DNA from: Rhodoblastus sp963704565
GTDB taxonomy: Bacteria; Pseudomonadota; Alphaproteobacteria; Rhizobiales; Beijerinckiaceae
Reading direction: 5' to 3'
Assembly (NCBI GenBank): GCA_963704565.1
Contig: OY969917.1
Coordinates: 2,976,001-3,040,000 of the forward strand
Length of the DNA stretch: 64,000 nucleotides
Shown: positions 7,784 to 16,998 of the stretch, piece after piece
How the letters are laid out: each line of letters starts with the position of its first letter
Position numbering within the stretch: the stretch's first letter is position 1
Notes under the pieces: generated by a model
Databases searched by the model: none
What the model was told of the DNA's origin: nothing
Seen by the model: the letters and a program-made list of their open reading frames with translations, nothing else
Program-made: the position numbers and the translations under genes

Positions 7784-9424
7784 TCAGCGATAGAGCTTGC
7801 GGAATTCCTCGTGCATTCTGGTGGCGAGGGCCGAGGCGGCATAGGCGTCGGTGACGATTTCGATATAGACGCCGGTTTCGGCGCGTCCCGCCGCCGTCAG
7901 CGCATTGTCGAGTTCGCCGCAGGTCGTCACCCGCGCGGAAAACCAGTCCGCGCAGCCGAAAGCCTGGGGCAGGAGGCTGTAACGCCAGGGCGCGATCTCG
8001 TTATAGGCGCTCTCCGGCTCGCGGCATAACAGCCGCTCGATGAGATAGCCGGAATTATTGATCACCAGGACGATCGGCTTCAGGCCGTAGCGGGCGAACT
8101 GGCTGATTTCCTGGACGGTGAACTGATGCGCGCCATCGCCGGTAAGCAGGACGACGCGCCGCTGCGGCGCCGCGACCGAAGCGCCAAAGGCCGCTGGAGT
8201 CGCCCAGCCGATCGAACCCCATAGCGTCTGATTGTAGAAATTGGCGCCCAAGGGCATGCGCGCGAAGCCCATGCCCATCGAGGCCGTTCCGGTCTCGGCG
8301 ATCAGAATGTCGTTCTCACGCAGAAAACCGGCAAGGCGCGGATAAAGCGCCGGGGCGTCGATCCTGTCGTCGCCCGATCCCGTAGCCTCGCCGAGCGTCT
8401 TGGCCGCGATTTTCGGCCAGTCGCGGCGGGCGAGCCGCGCGGTCAGGCTTTTGAGCAGATCGCCGAGTTCGACATTGAAAAAGGTCTTGTCGCCGGCGCG
8501 AACGCGATGCTGGGAGACGGCGATGGTTTTGGCGGGATCGAGCCGCGAGGTGAAGGCGCCGGTGTTGAAATCGGTCATCAGCGTGCCGATCGCCAGCACC
8601 GCGTCGGCCTGTTCGACGAAGGCGCGCACCTCGGGCTGCATCAAGGCGCCGTCATACATGCCGACATAGGAAGGATGGGTCTCGTCGAGGACCGATTTGT
8701 CCATGAACATGGTGGCAAAGGGCAGGCCCGAGGCGTCGATCAGCTCATGCAAAGCCGGCTGCAAACCCGCCCGCGCGATCAGCACGCCGGGCAGGACGCA
8801 GGCCGCGCCCGCCCGCTCGAGCGTTTCGACGATCACCTCCGTCACATGGGCCAAGGCGTCGGGATCGCTCGGCGGCGGAGCGATCGGGCGCGCCTCGCCG
8901 GCGATGGGCGCGGCGGCGAGATCGGCCGGAAAGGCCATATAGACCGGCCGCAGATTGTAGAAAGCCTCGGCGATCAGTCGCTCGGTCTCATAGGCGACAT
9001 TCTGCGGCGTCATCACCGCATGGGCGCAGACGACGGGCTCGGACATGCGGCGGAACAGGTCATATTCGCCATTGCCCAGCGTGTGGTGCATCAGCGCCCG
9101 CGATTCCTGGATGGCGACATTGGGCGCGCCGACCAGATGAAAGACTGGCAGATGTTCGGCATAGGCCCCGGCCACGCCATTGATCGCGGAAAGTTCGCCG
9201 ACGCCATAGGTCGTGCACAGGGCGCCGGCGCCCCTGATCCGCGCATAGCCCTCGGCGGCGTAAGCGGCGTTGAGTTCGTTGCAGCAGCCGATCCAGTTGA
9301 TGCCGGGATCGTTGCAGATGGCGTCGTTGACGGCGAAGGCGTAATCGCCGGGAACGCCGAAAATGTCGGTTATGCCGATTTCATGGAGCCGCCTGAGGAC
9401 ATATTGGATGACTGTCGTCGCCAT
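7784..9424 (-). CDS. ThDP-dependent 2-keto acid decarboxylase (pyruvate/indolepyruvate decarboxylase type)
   Basis: A 546-residue enzyme that decarboxylates a 2-oxo acid to an aldehyde using thiamine diphosphate and Mg2+. Landmarks are the catalytic Glu in CCNELNAAYAAEGYAR, the paired histidines in LMHHTLGNGEYDLF, and the ThDP motif GDGAHQFTVQE running to NNSGY. Together these separate it from acetolactate synthases. ATG 9424 follows GGGAGA and starts directly at the PYR domain (TTVIQYVLRRL). Whether the substrate is pyruvate, indolepyruvate or phenylpyruvate is undecided. It is monocistronic, with no trp or aro catabolic partner adjoining. Confidence 0.9.
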   Translation of the reverse strand: MATTVIQYVLRRLHEIGITDIFGVPGDYAFAVNDAICNDPGINWIGCCNELNAAYAAEGYARIRGAGALCTTYGVGELSAINGVAGAYAEHLPVFHLVGAPNVAIQESRALMHHTLGNGEYDLFRRMSEPVVCAHAVMTPQNVAYETERLIAEAFYNLRPVYMAFPADLAAAPIAGEARPIAPPPSDPDALAHVTEVIVETLERAGAACVLPGVLIARAGLQPALHELIDASGLPFATMFMDKSVLDETHPSYVGMYDGALMQPEVRAFVEQADAVLAIGTLMTDFNTGAFTSRLDPAKTIAVSQHRVRAGDKTFFNVELGDLLKSLTARLARRDWPKIAAKTLGEATGSGDDRIDAPALYPRLAGFLRENDILIAETGTASMGMGFARMPLGANFYNQTLWGSIGWATPAAFGASVAAPQRRVVLLTGDGAHQFTVQEISQFARYGLKPIVLVINNSGYLIERLLCREPESAYNEIAPWRYSLLPQAFGCADWFSARVTTCGELDNALTAAGRAETGVYIEIVTDAYAASALATRMHEEFRKLYR

Positions 9425-9668
9425 GCCGATTCTCCCATCGCGCTCAGGCAGGATAAGCCAAAAACGCGGAATTTCACGAGCGGCCCGTGAACGAGCGCTC
9501 ATTTTAGATGAATTCCAATTTCCTTGTCATCGCTTGGTCTCGGGAATTTTCTTGATTAAAGGGGGAACGAGGATCGAGAGTCGCGCGGGCAAGGACAGGA
9601 AGCCCAAGGTTCGGGAGGCGGCTGGCGAGGGCGCCTGAAAATGCGGTCGGCGAGAAAGCAGGGGGCAG

Positions 9669-11018
9669 ATGCACGGAATTGGAAAACCGGCCCGGACGCG
9701 GCGATTGTCGCTTTTCGTCGCGCTGATGAGCGGGGCGGCGCTCGTTTCCAACGCCGCCCGGGCGGACGAGGCGCCGCCGTCGATTTCCGCCAATCCGCAG
9801 TTCGGCGAGCTGGCGCCGCTGAAAAAAGGCCTGGCCGACAAGGGAATCACCTTGCAGGCGACCTATATCGGCGAAAGCCTCGCCGATATTTCCGGCGGGA
9901 TGCGCCAGGGCGCGATTTATGAAGGACGGCTGGAGCTGATGCTCGAAGCCGACATGGCCAAGATCGCCAATTGGCAGGGCGCTACATTGCACGCCGACGG
10001 CTATTGGATCCAGGGAACCGGACTCACGCGCTGTTACGTCGGCAGTCTCGAGCCGGTGAGCTATATCGAGGCCTTGCCGACCGTGCGGCTTTATGAATTA
10101 TGGTGGGAGCAGAAGCTCCTCGACAACAAGCTCGCCTTGCGCGCCGGCCTGCTCGGCGCCGATTCCGATTTCGTCTCCAGCAAATACGCCCAGCTGTTCG
10201 TCAACGCCACCACCGGCTGGCCGGTCATTTTCGGTTCCGACATGCCGAGCGGCGGCCCGGCCTATCCTTTTTCGGCCATGGGCTTGCGCGCCCACGTCGA
10301 CGCGACCGACAACTTCGCTCTGGTCGCGGCGATTTATGACGGCAACCCGGCCGGGCCCGGACCCGGCGACCCGCAGCGGCGCAATCCCTATGGCCTGGCC
10401 TTCCGCATGAGCGATCCGGCGCTGATGATGCAGGAGGCGCAGTTCAAATATTTCCAGGACAAGGATTCGCCCGGCCTGCCCGGGACGATCAAACTGGGGG
10501 CCTGGGAATATTTCGGCGATGTCGCCAATTACAATTTCGACCCGATGGGCGTGCAATATAATCTGACCGGCCTGCAGCCGGTAAGCCTGCTCGGCGATCA
10601 CGGCTTTTACGCCATGATCGACCAATTGCTGATGAAGGCCCCCGACGATCCCACCAAGGGAATCGGCGTTTTCGCCCGCGTGTTCGGCGCGCCTGCGGAT
10701 CGCAATCTCATCGATTTTTATTTCGACGCCGGCATCAATGTCTCGGGCCTCGTTCCCGGCCGTAGCGATGACGTTTTCGGCTTCTCCGTCGCGTACACGA
10801 AAATCTCGACAAGCGTCGTCAACGCCGCCTACAACGCCAATCTGTCGGTAGCGCCTTACAGGGAGGCTTTGCTGGAGCTGACCTATCAGGCGCAGATCAT
10901 GACGGGCTGGACCGTGCAGCCGGTGGCGCAATATATCATCGAGCCCGACGCGGGCCTCGGCGGAACGAAGTTGCCGAATGCCGCCGTTGTCGGTCTGCGC
11001 ACGACCATCGCCTACTGA
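9669..11018 (+). CDS. carbohydrate-selective porin, OprB family
   Basis: A 449-residue outer-membrane porin. The N-terminal signal peptide (about residues 10-32) ends in ARA. The mature protein shows OprB hallmarks: LADKGITLQATYIGE, the GAIYEGRLELML strand, LYELWWEQKL, RAGLLGADSDF, NPYGLAF and a C-terminal aromatic residue (AY) needed for assembly. OprB porins let sugars and other small carbohydrates through the outer membrane. It stands alone, with 244 bases upstream shared with the divergent decarboxylase. Substrate is not determinable. Confidence 0.88.
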   Translation: MHGIGKPARTRRLSLFVALMSGAALVSNAARADEAPPSISANPQFGELAPLKKGLADKGITLQATYIGESLADISGGMRQGAIYEGRLELMLEADMAKIANWQGATLHADGYWIQGTGLTRCYVGSLEPVSYIEALPTVRLYELWWEQKLLDNKLALRAGLLGADSDFVSSKYAQLFVNATTGWPVIFGSDMPSGGPAYPFSAMGLRAHVDATDNFALVAAIYDGNPAGPGPGDPQRRNPYGLAFRMSDPALMMQEAQFKYFQDKDSPGLPGTIKLGAWEYFGDVANYNFDPMGVQYNLTGLQPVSLLGDHGFYAMIDQLLMKAPDDPTKGIGVFARVFGAPADRNLIDFYFDAGINVSGLVPGRSDDVFGFSVAYTKISTSVVNAAYNANLSVAPYREALLELTYQAQIMTGWTVQPVAQYIIEPDAGLGGTKLPNAAVVGLRTTIAY

Positions 11019-11272
11019 CATGACGCCAGACCAAACGAGCGCTCCGCGCAACGTTCGCCCCCGCCGGCGCCGGGCGATCCCTCACATGCAAGCCGTCGCC
11101 TCCGGTCCAGGTTGCGCGAGAAATGCGGGTTTGAACCGGAACGGCGCTTCGCATTGAAAGTCGCCCGTTCAAGATCATCTTGGCCTCGTCGTGGGAAGCG
11201 TTTAAGAGAACGGGTTCGGAAGGCTTTTCCGTTCCATCGCCCCATCGGCGCGCGAGGATCACGAGCAAAGAC

Positions 11273-12490
11273 ATGAATTTGTCATCGCCTAATTCCCTGC
11301 GTCAGGGACCTGACGCGCGCGGCCATTTCGGCATTTTCGGCGGGCGTTTCGTCGCCGAAACCCTGATGCCGCTGATCCTGTCGCTGGAAAAAGCCTATGA
11401 CGAGGCCCGCCAGGATCCGGCCTATCACGCCCAGTTGAACCATCTGCTCACCCATTATGTCGGAAGGCCGAGCCCGCTCTATTTCGCCGAGCGCATGACG
11501 GAAAAACTCGGCGGCGCCAAAATCTATTTCAAGCGCGAGGAGCTGAACCACACCGGCGCGCACAAGATCAACAATGTGCTCGGCCAGATTCTTCTGGCGC
11601 TGCGCATGGGCAAGAAAAGGATCATCGCCGAGACGGGCGCCGGCCAGCATGGGGTGGCCACCGCCACCGCCTGCGCGCGCTTCGGCCTCGAATGCGTGGT
11701 CTATATGGGCGCGGTCGATGTCGAGCGGCAGAAGCCCAATGTCTTCCGCATGAACCTGCTCGGCGCCAAGGTGATCCCGGTCCAGTCGGGCGCGCGCACC
11801 CTCAAGGACGCGATGAACGAGGCCCTGCGCGACTGGGTCACCAATGTCGACGACACTTTTTATTGCATCGGCACCGCCGCCGGGCCGCATCCCTATCCGG
11901 CCATGGTGCGCGATTTCCAATGCGTGATCGGCGACGAGACCCGCAAACAGATGACGGAGCAGGAAGGCCGCCTGCCGGATTCGCTCTTCGCCTGTATCGG
12001 CGGCGGCTCCAACGCCATCGGCCTGTTCCATCCCTTCCTCGACGATCCATCCGTTGAAATGTACGGGGTCGAGGCGGCGGGCCATGGCCTCGACGTGCCC
12101 AACGGCCACGCGGCCTCGCTGGCGGGCGGCCGGCCGGGCGTGCTGCACGGCAACCGCACTTATTTGCTAATGGACGGTGACGGCCAGATTCTCGAAGGCC
12201 ATTCGATTTCGGCGGGTCTGGATTATCCCGGCGTCGGCCCGGAACATTCCTGGCTCAAGGAAAACGGCCGGGTGACCTATCTTTCCGCCACCGACAAGGA
12301 GGCGCTCGCCGCCTTCCAGCTCTGTTCGCGGCTCGAAGGCATCATTCCGGCGCTGGAACCGGCCCACGCTCTGGCCAAAATCATCGACATCGCGCCGAAA
12401 AAGCCGAAGGATCACCTGATGGTGCTGGGCCTGTCCGGGCGCGGCGACAAGGACATTTTCACCGTCGCCGATCATCTGGGAGGCATGTAA
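11273..12490 (+). CDS. trpB: tryptophan synthase beta chain
   Basis: A 405-residue PLP enzyme joining indole and serine to give tryptophan, working as the TrpA2B2 complex. The PLP lysine is K98 in NHTGAHKINN, and the phosphate-binding loop is GGGSNAIG. The start ATG 11273 gives the ordinary N terminus (MNLSSPNSLRQGPDARGHFG); longer in-frame extensions back to 11180 have no similarity. Unusually, trpA is not directly downstream: three genes on mixed strands (two VOC, one MarR) lie between. No trpF is visible upstream, where an oprB-like gene is found instead. Confidence 0.97.
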   Translation: MNLSSPNSLRQGPDARGHFGIFGGRFVAETLMPLILSLEKAYDEARQDPAYHAQLNHLLTHYVGRPSPLYFAERMTEKLGGAKIYFKREELNHTGAHKINNVLGQILLALRMGKKRIIAETGAGQHGVATATACARFGLECVVYMGAVDVERQKPNVFRMNLLGAKVIPVQSGARTLKDAMNEALRDWVTNVDDTFYCIGTAAGPHPYPAMVRDFQCVIGDETRKQMTEQEGRLPDSLFACIGGGSNAIGLFHPFLDDPSVEMYGVEAAGHGLDVPNGHAASLAGGRPGVLHGNRTYLLMDGDGQILEGHSISAGLDYPGVGPEHSWLKENGRVTYLSATDKEALAAFQLCSRLEGIIPALEPAHALAKIIDIAPKKPKDHLMVLGLSGRGDKDIFTVADHLGGM

Positions 12491-12496
12491 GGCCTC

Positions 12497-12949
12497 TCAG
12501 CCTTCGGCGGCGGCGCGCAACGCCGCCAAATCGATCTTGTGCATCGCCCGAGCGGCGCCCATCACGCGCGCCGCCTTTTGCGGATTGCCGCCCAGCAGAC
12601 GCGGAAATTCCGCCGGTATGATCTGCCAAGTCACGCCGAACCGATCCGTCACCCAGCCGCAACGCAGCTCCTCGCCGCCAGCGGCTAGGCGATCCCAATA
12701 CAGATCGATTTCCTGTTGGCTATCGCAGGGAACGTGGAATGACACGGCGGGCGACAGAGCATAGGTCCGGCCCCCGTTGATCCCGGTGAAACGTTGGCCA
12801 AACAGTTCGAATGTCACCGCGACCGCCCGACCAGCGCCACCCGGGCGGTTAATGTCGATCACGTGGCCGTCGCGAAATGTTGCGACATAAAATTGCGCTG
12901 CTTCCTCCGCGCAATCGTCGAACCAGATATGGGGCGTGATCTTCGTCAT
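12497..12949 (-). CDS. VOC/PhnB-like (3-demethylubiquinone methyltransferase-fold) protein
   Basis: A 150-residue single-domain protein of the vicinal oxygen chelate superfamily, PhnB subgroup. It begins MTKITPHIWFDDCAEEAAQFY and contains the internal ITGINGG-type strand and the DRFGVTWQIIP segment typical of PhnB-like proteins. Metal ligands are not obvious, so it may be a non-catalytic or unusual member. Its start lies three bases after the stop of the second VOC gene, so the two form an operon read away from marR. The 3' end is six bases from trpB, convergent. Function is unknown. Confidence 0.82.
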   Translation of the reverse strand: MTKITPHIWFDDCAEEAAQFYVATFRDGHVIDINRPGGAGRAVAVTFELFGQRFTGINGGRTYALSPAVSFHVPCDSQQEIDLYWDRLAAGGEELRCGWVTDRFGVTWQIIPAEFPRLLGGNPQKAARVMGAARAMHKIDLAALRAAAEG

Positions 12950-12952
12950 CGC

Positions 12953-13399
12953 TCAGTTTTTCGCCATGACGTCGAGTTCGGGCGCGGCGCGCGGACAATC
13001 GACCATCCAATTGATCCCGAAACGGTCGGTCAGCATGGCGAACTGCTGCGAGAAAAAAGTCTCGGCCAGCGGCATAATAATTCTGCCGCCCTCGGATAAT
13101 TCCGTGGCGACGCGACGCGCTTCTTCGACGTTGGCGACGGAAATCGACACCCAATAGATCGGGGGGACCGGCGCTTCGGGCTTCGGGTGGTTCATATCGC
13201 CGCCCATGATCTGGAATTGACCCTTTTCCAGACAGACGTGCATGATTTTTTCGGGATCGACGTTGGGCGGCATGGGAACGCCTGCTGGCGCGTGGCTGTA
13301 GCGCAATTGGCGGACGATTTTCGCGTCCAGCGCCTTGGCGTAAAAGGCGAAGGCTTCGGCGCAATTGCCGTAAAACATGAGATAGGGCGTGAATTTCAT
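12953..13399 (-). CDS. VOC/PhnB-like protein, first gene of the MarR-linked pair
   Basis: A 148-residue PhnB-like VOC protein (MKFTPYLMFYGNCAEAFAFY, with DRFGINWMVDCP near the C terminus). It resembles its downstream neighbour enough to suggest an old tandem duplication. A GGGAGG site precedes ATG 13399. The divergent marR gene and a perfect palindrome in the 52-base gap indicate that the pair is controlled by that MarR protein. Such pairs often answer to electrophiles or organic peroxides, but nothing in the sequence names the ligand. Confidence 0.82.
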   Translation of the reverse strand: MKFTPYLMFYGNCAEAFAFYAKALDAKIVRQLRYSHAPAGVPMPPNVDPEKIMHVCLEKGQFQIMGGDMNHPKPEAPVPPIYWVSISVANVEEARRVATELSEGGRIIMPLAETFFSQQFAMLTDRFGINWMVDCPRAAPELDVMAKN

Positions 13400-13428
13400 G
13401 AAAACCTCCCGACTGGCTTGATTTTTTA

Positions 13429-13440
13429 GTTGATATCAAC
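13429..13440. promoter_or_regulatory. candidate MarR operator (perfect 12-bp palindrome)
   Basis: GTTGATATCAAC is a perfect inverted repeat centred in the gap between the divergent VOC operon and marR, 11 bases before the marR ATG. MarR dimers typically bind such A+T-rich palindromes over divergent promoters and repress both sides. The surrounding DNA is markedly A+T-rich compared with the window. The assignment is by position and symmetry only. Confidence 0.6.
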
Positions 13441-13451
13441 ATATATGGTCC

Positions 13452-13898
13452 ATGTCAAACCAAGGCGAGCGCCTTCCGACGGAAACCACCCATCGCATTC
13501 GCGACGCCTGCCTGTGCCTCCACACCCAGCGGGCCGCGCGCGCCCTCGCACGTCATTTCGACCAAGTCTTGCGGCCAGTCGACCTGACCAATGGCCAGTT
13601 CTCTTTACTTAACGCGCTGAACCGGCGCACGCCGCCCTCCATCGCCCCGGTCGCCAACCTGCTCGCCATGGATCGCACGACTCTGACCGCCGCGCTCAAG
13701 CCGCTGGTCCGGCGCGGCCTCGTCATTGTCGAGGCCGATCCGGACGACCGACGCAGCCGGCTGCTGCGGCTGACCAACGAGGGGCATCGCCGCCTCGCCC
13801 AAGCCGCGCCCCTGTGGGATCACGCTCATGCCGCCATCGAAGCCCGGCTTGGCCAGCAGGCGGAGCCCTTGCGGAAGGCGCTCGGCGACCTGGCCTGA
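13452..13898 (+). CDS. MarR-family transcriptional regulator
   Basis: A 148-residue winged-helix regulator. The recognition region reads PVANLLAMDRTTLTAALKPLVRRGLV, followed by the wing ADPDDRRSRLLRLTNEG, which is the MarR signature (DxRxxxxxLT). The N terminus holds two cysteines (CLCLH) that might allow redox sensing as in OhrR-type regulators. It is divergent from the two VOC genes and close to the GTTGATATCAAC palindrome. The likely target is that pair and itself. The ligand is unknown. Confidence 0.88.
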   Translation: MSNQGERLPTETTHRIRDACLCLHTQRAARALARHFDQVLRPVDLTNGQFSLLNALNRRTPPSIAPVANLLAMDRTTLTAALKPLVRRGLVIVEADPDDRRSRLLRLTNEGHRRLAQAAPLWDHAHAAIEARLGQQAEPLRKALGDLA

Positions 13899-13943
13899 GC
13901 GAGCGAGTTTCCAAGGCCTCGCCATTGTGCTACGCCCACGCGC

Positions 13944-14786
13944 ATGAAGGATCGTATTGAAAAACGTTTCGCCAAGGTGAAGGCCGAAGGCCGCGCCGCG
14001 CTCGTCACCTTCGTCATGGCCGGCGATCCCGACCCGGCGACCTCGCTCGAAATTCTGAAAACCCTGGCCAAGGCCGGCGCCGATGTCATCGAAGTCGGCA
14101 TGCCCTTTTCCGATCCGATGGCGGACGGCCCGGCGATTCAGGCGGCGGGCCTGCGCGCCCTTCACGCCGGAATGACGCTGCATGGCGTGCTGAAGATCGT
14201 CGCCGAGTTCCGCAAGCAGGACGCCGACACGCCGATCATCCTGATGGGCTATTACAACCCGATCTATGTCTATGGCGTGGACAGGTTCCTGGCCGACGCC
14301 AAGGCCGCCGGCGCCGATGGGATGATCGTGGTCGATCTGCCCCCCGAGGAGGACGAGGAGCTTTGCCTGCCGGCGCTGAAGGCCGGCCTGAGCTTCATCC
14401 GGCTGGCGACCCCGACCACCGACGACGCCCGCCTGCCGGCGGTTCTCGCCAATACGTCGGGCTTCGTTTATTATGTCTCGATCACCGGCATTACCGGCGC
14501 CGGCCGTCCCGATTATGCGCGCGTCGCTTTCGCCGTGAAACGGATCAAGGGCCACACCGACCTGCCGGTCGCGGTCGGTTTTGGCGTGAAAAACGCGGCG
14601 GCGGCGCGCGAGATCGCCCAGAACGCCGATGGCGTGGTGGTGGGCTCGGCTTTGATCGACGCGCTCGCCCGAACGCTCGACGCGCAGGGGCGCGGCGGTT
14701 CGGCGACGGTCGCGGCGGTCGGCAAACTGGCGGGCGAACTGGCGGCGGGCGTCGCCAGCGCCGCGAAGGAGCGCGCAATCCCATGA
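13944..14786 (+). CDS. trpA: tryptophan synthase alpha chain
   Basis: A 280-residue TIM-barrel lyase cleaving indole-3-glycerol phosphate to indole and glyceraldehyde 3-phosphate. Catalytic residues are E50 (DVIEVGMPFSDP) and D61 (MADGPAIQ). The flexible loop GITGAGRP and the phosphate site GFGVKN and GVVVGSAL are all present. It is 46 bases after marR, and its TGA overlaps the accD ATG (ATGA), so trpA, accD and folC are probably co-transcribed, the usual alphaproteobacterial arrangement. Confidence 0.97.
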   Translation: MKDRIEKRFAKVKAEGRAALVTFVMAGDPDPATSLEILKTLAKAGADVIEVGMPFSDPMADGPAIQAAGLRALHAGMTLHGVLKIVAEFRKQDADTPIILMGYYNPIYVYGVDRFLADAKAAGADGMIVVDLPPEEDEELCLPALKAGLSFIRLATPTTDDARLPAVLANTSGFVYYVSITGITGAGRPDYARVAFAVKRIKGHTDLPVAVGFGVKNAAAAREIAQNADGVVVGSALIDALARTLDAQGRGGSATVAAVGKLAGELAAGVASAAKERAIP

Positions 14787-15646
14787 ACTGGATTTCCAAT
14801 GTCGTTCCGCCCAAGATCCGCTCGATCCTGAAGCGCGAGACCCCGGAAAATCTCTGGGTCAAATGTCCGGAAAGCGGCGCACTGGTCTTTCACAAGGATC
14901 TGGAGGCCAATCTCTTCGTGGTGCCGGGCTCCGGCTATCACATGAAAATCCCGCCCAAGGCGCGCCTCGACGCCTTGTTCGACGACGGCGCCTACGAGAC
15001 TATCGCGGTCCCGGAGGTTCCCGCCGATCCGCTGAAGTTCCGCGACGTCAAGCGCTATACCGACCGGCTCAAGGAAAATCGCGCCAAGACCGGCGCCTAT
15101 GACGCGGTGACGCTCGCCGCCGGCGCTCTTCAGGGAATGCAGGTGACGGTCGCGGTGCAGGATTTCGAATTCCTGGGCGGCTCGCTCGGCATGGCGGCCG
15201 GCGAGGCCATTGTCGCCGGCATGTTTCGGGCGATCGAAAGGCATACGCCTTTCATCATCTTCACCGCCTCGGGCGGCGCGCGCATGCAGGAGGGCATGTT
15301 CTCGCTGATGCAGATGCCGCGCACGACGGTCGCGGTCCAGCGCCTCAAGGCGGCGAAACTGCCCTATATCGTGGTGCTGACCAATCCGACCACCGGCGGC
15401 GTCACGGCGTCTTACGCCATGCTGGGCGACATTCACCTCGCCGAGCCCGGCGCGGTGATCGGCTTCGCCGGCGCCCGCGTGATCGAGCAGACCATTCGCG
15501 AGCGCCTGCCCGAAGGGTTCCAGCGCGCCGAATATCTCCGCCAGCATGGCATGGTCGATCTGGTCGTGCCTCGCGTCGAAATGCGCGAGACCCTGGGCCG
15601 CCTGTGCCGCGTGTTGACCAAGGCGCCCCCGGCCGAGGCGGCCTGA
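14783..15646 (+). CDS. accD: acetyl-CoA carboxylase carboxyltransferase subunit beta
   Basis: A 287-residue crotonase-fold subunit that, with AccA, transfers CO2 from carboxybiotin to acetyl-CoA. The CoA-binding and oxyanion segments FTASGGARMQEGMFSLMQM and PTTGGVTASYAMLGD are intact. The N-terminal zinc ribbon is degenerate: in WVKCPESGALVFHKD and the following PGSGYHM segment only one of the four CxxC-type cysteines is left. I believe related Rhizobiales show the same loss. Start ATG 14783 overlaps the trpA stop, and folC begins four bases after its TGA. Confidence 0.95.
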   Translation: MNWISNVVPPKIRSILKRETPENLWVKCPESGALVFHKDLEANLFVVPGSGYHMKIPPKARLDALFDDGAYETIAVPEVPADPLKFRDVKRYTDRLKENRAKTGAYDAVTLAAGALQGMQVTVAVQDFEFLGGSLGMAAGEAIVAGMFRAIERHTPFIIFTASGGARMQEGMFSLMQMPRTTVAVQRLKAAKLPYIVVLTNPTTGGVTASYAMLGDIHLAEPGAVIGFAGARVIEQTIRERLPEGFQRAEYLRQHGMVDLVVPRVEMRETLGRLCRVLTKAPPAEAA

Positions 15647-15650
15647 CCCT

Positions 15651-16973
15651 TTGAGCGCGACGACCAGTGACGCGCTGCTGGCGCGCCTGCTTGAACTGCA
15701 TCCCAAGCGGATCGACCTGTCGCTGGAGCGCGTCGAGCGCCTGCTCGCCGCGCTCGGCGACCCGCAGAAGCGTCTGCCGCCGGTCATCCATGTCGCCGGA
15801 ACAAATGGCAAAGGCTCGACCGTCGCCTTCATGCGGGCGATTCTCGAGGCCGCCGGACTCGGCGTCCATGTTTACACCTCGCCCCATCTCGTCGCCTTCC
15901 GCGAGCGTATCCGCCTCGCGGCGCCGGGCGGCGGCAGGCTGGTGGAGGACGACGTTCTCAGCGCAACGCTGGCGGCGCTCGAACGGGCCAATGGCGGGGC
16001 GCCCATCACCTTTTTCGAGGCCACCACGGCGGCGGCCTTAAAGCTCTTCGCGGAGCGCCCCGCCGACGTTGTGCTGCTCGAAGTGGGCCTCGGCGGCCGG
16101 TTCGACGCCACCAATGTGATCGAGACGCCGGCCTGCGCGGTCATCACCCCGGTTTCGATCGACCATGTCGAATTTCTGGGCGACACGATTGAAAAGATCG
16201 CCTTCGAAAAGGCCGGGATTATCAAGCCGGGCGCGCCGGTGGTCGTTTCGTCGCAACCGAAGGAGGCTTTGGCCGTGGTCGAGCGGCAGGCGGCGCGGCT
16301 GCGCGCGCCGCTCGTCGTTTATGGCCAGGATTTTCTGTGCCGGGCGGAACGGGGCCGCCTCGTCTATGAGGACCGGCAGGGCCTGCTCGACCTGCCATTG
16401 CCGCGCCTGCCCGGCCGGCATCAGATCGTCAACGCCGGGACCGCGCTCGCCGCCTTGCGCCAATGCGCGCCGAACCTTGCCTTGGCGGCCTTCGAGCGCG
16501 GCATGGTCTCGGCGTTCTGGCCGGGGCGGCTGCAGAATATCGGGCGCGGAAAACTGGCGACCTTGGCGCCGGAAGGCGCGGAACTGTGGCTCGACGGCGG
16601 CCATAACGAGGCCGGCGGCCGGGTTCTGGCCGAGGCCATGGCCGATTTCGAGGACAAGGCGCCGCGCCCGCTGGTCCTGATCCATGGCGGTCTCCAGACC
16701 AAGGATGCGGCCGGTTTCCTGGGCCATTTCGCCGGTTTGGCGCAAGAGGTCTTCGCCGTGCCGGTGCGCGGCGAACAGGCCGGGAGGGCGCCGGAGGAGA
16801 TCGCGGCCATGGCCGGCGGCCTCGGAATGAAAGCGGAAGTCCAGCCCGGCGTGGAGGAGACCTTGCGCGCGCTGGCCGGAAGGCCATGGGCGGTCCCGCC
16901 GCGAATCCTGATCGCGGGATCGCTTTATCTCGTCGGCGAAATCCTCGCCGCCAATGAAACGCCGCCCGAATAA
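15651..16973 (+). CDS. folC: bifunctional folylpolyglutamate synthase / dihydrofolate synthase
   Basis: A 440-residue Mur-ligase-like ATPase that glutamylates dihydropteroate and tetrahydrofolates. The P-loop HVAGTNGKGSTVAF, the TSPHLV loop and the ATP/Mg segment LLEVGLGGRFDATNV with DHVEFLG are clear. TTG 15651 is taken as the start because it is four bases after the accD stop and gives the expected N terminus (SATTSDALLARLLELHP); no ATG is available in the right place. It is the last gene of trpA-accD-folC. Confidence 0.94.
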   Translation: MSATTSDALLARLLELHPKRIDLSLERVERLLAALGDPQKRLPPVIHVAGTNGKGSTVAFMRAILEAAGLGVHVYTSPHLVAFRERIRLAAPGGGRLVEDDVLSATLAALERANGGAPITFFEATTAAALKLFAERPADVVLLEVGLGGRFDATNVIETPACAVITPVSIDHVEFLGDTIEKIAFEKAGIIKPGAPVVVSSQPKEALAVVERQAARLRAPLVVYGQDFLCRAERGRLVYEDRQGLLDLPLPRLPGRHQIVNAGTALAALRQCAPNLALAAFERGMVSAFWPGRLQNIGRGKLATLAPEGAELWLDGGHNEAGGRVLAEAMADFEDKAPRPLVLIHGGLQTKDAAGFLGHFAGLAQEVFAVPVRGEQAGRAPEEIAAMAGGLGMKAEVQPGVEETLRALAGRPWAVPPRILIAGSLYLVGEILAANETPPE

Positions 16974-16998
16974 GCCTCCCGGACCAAAATGAAATCGG

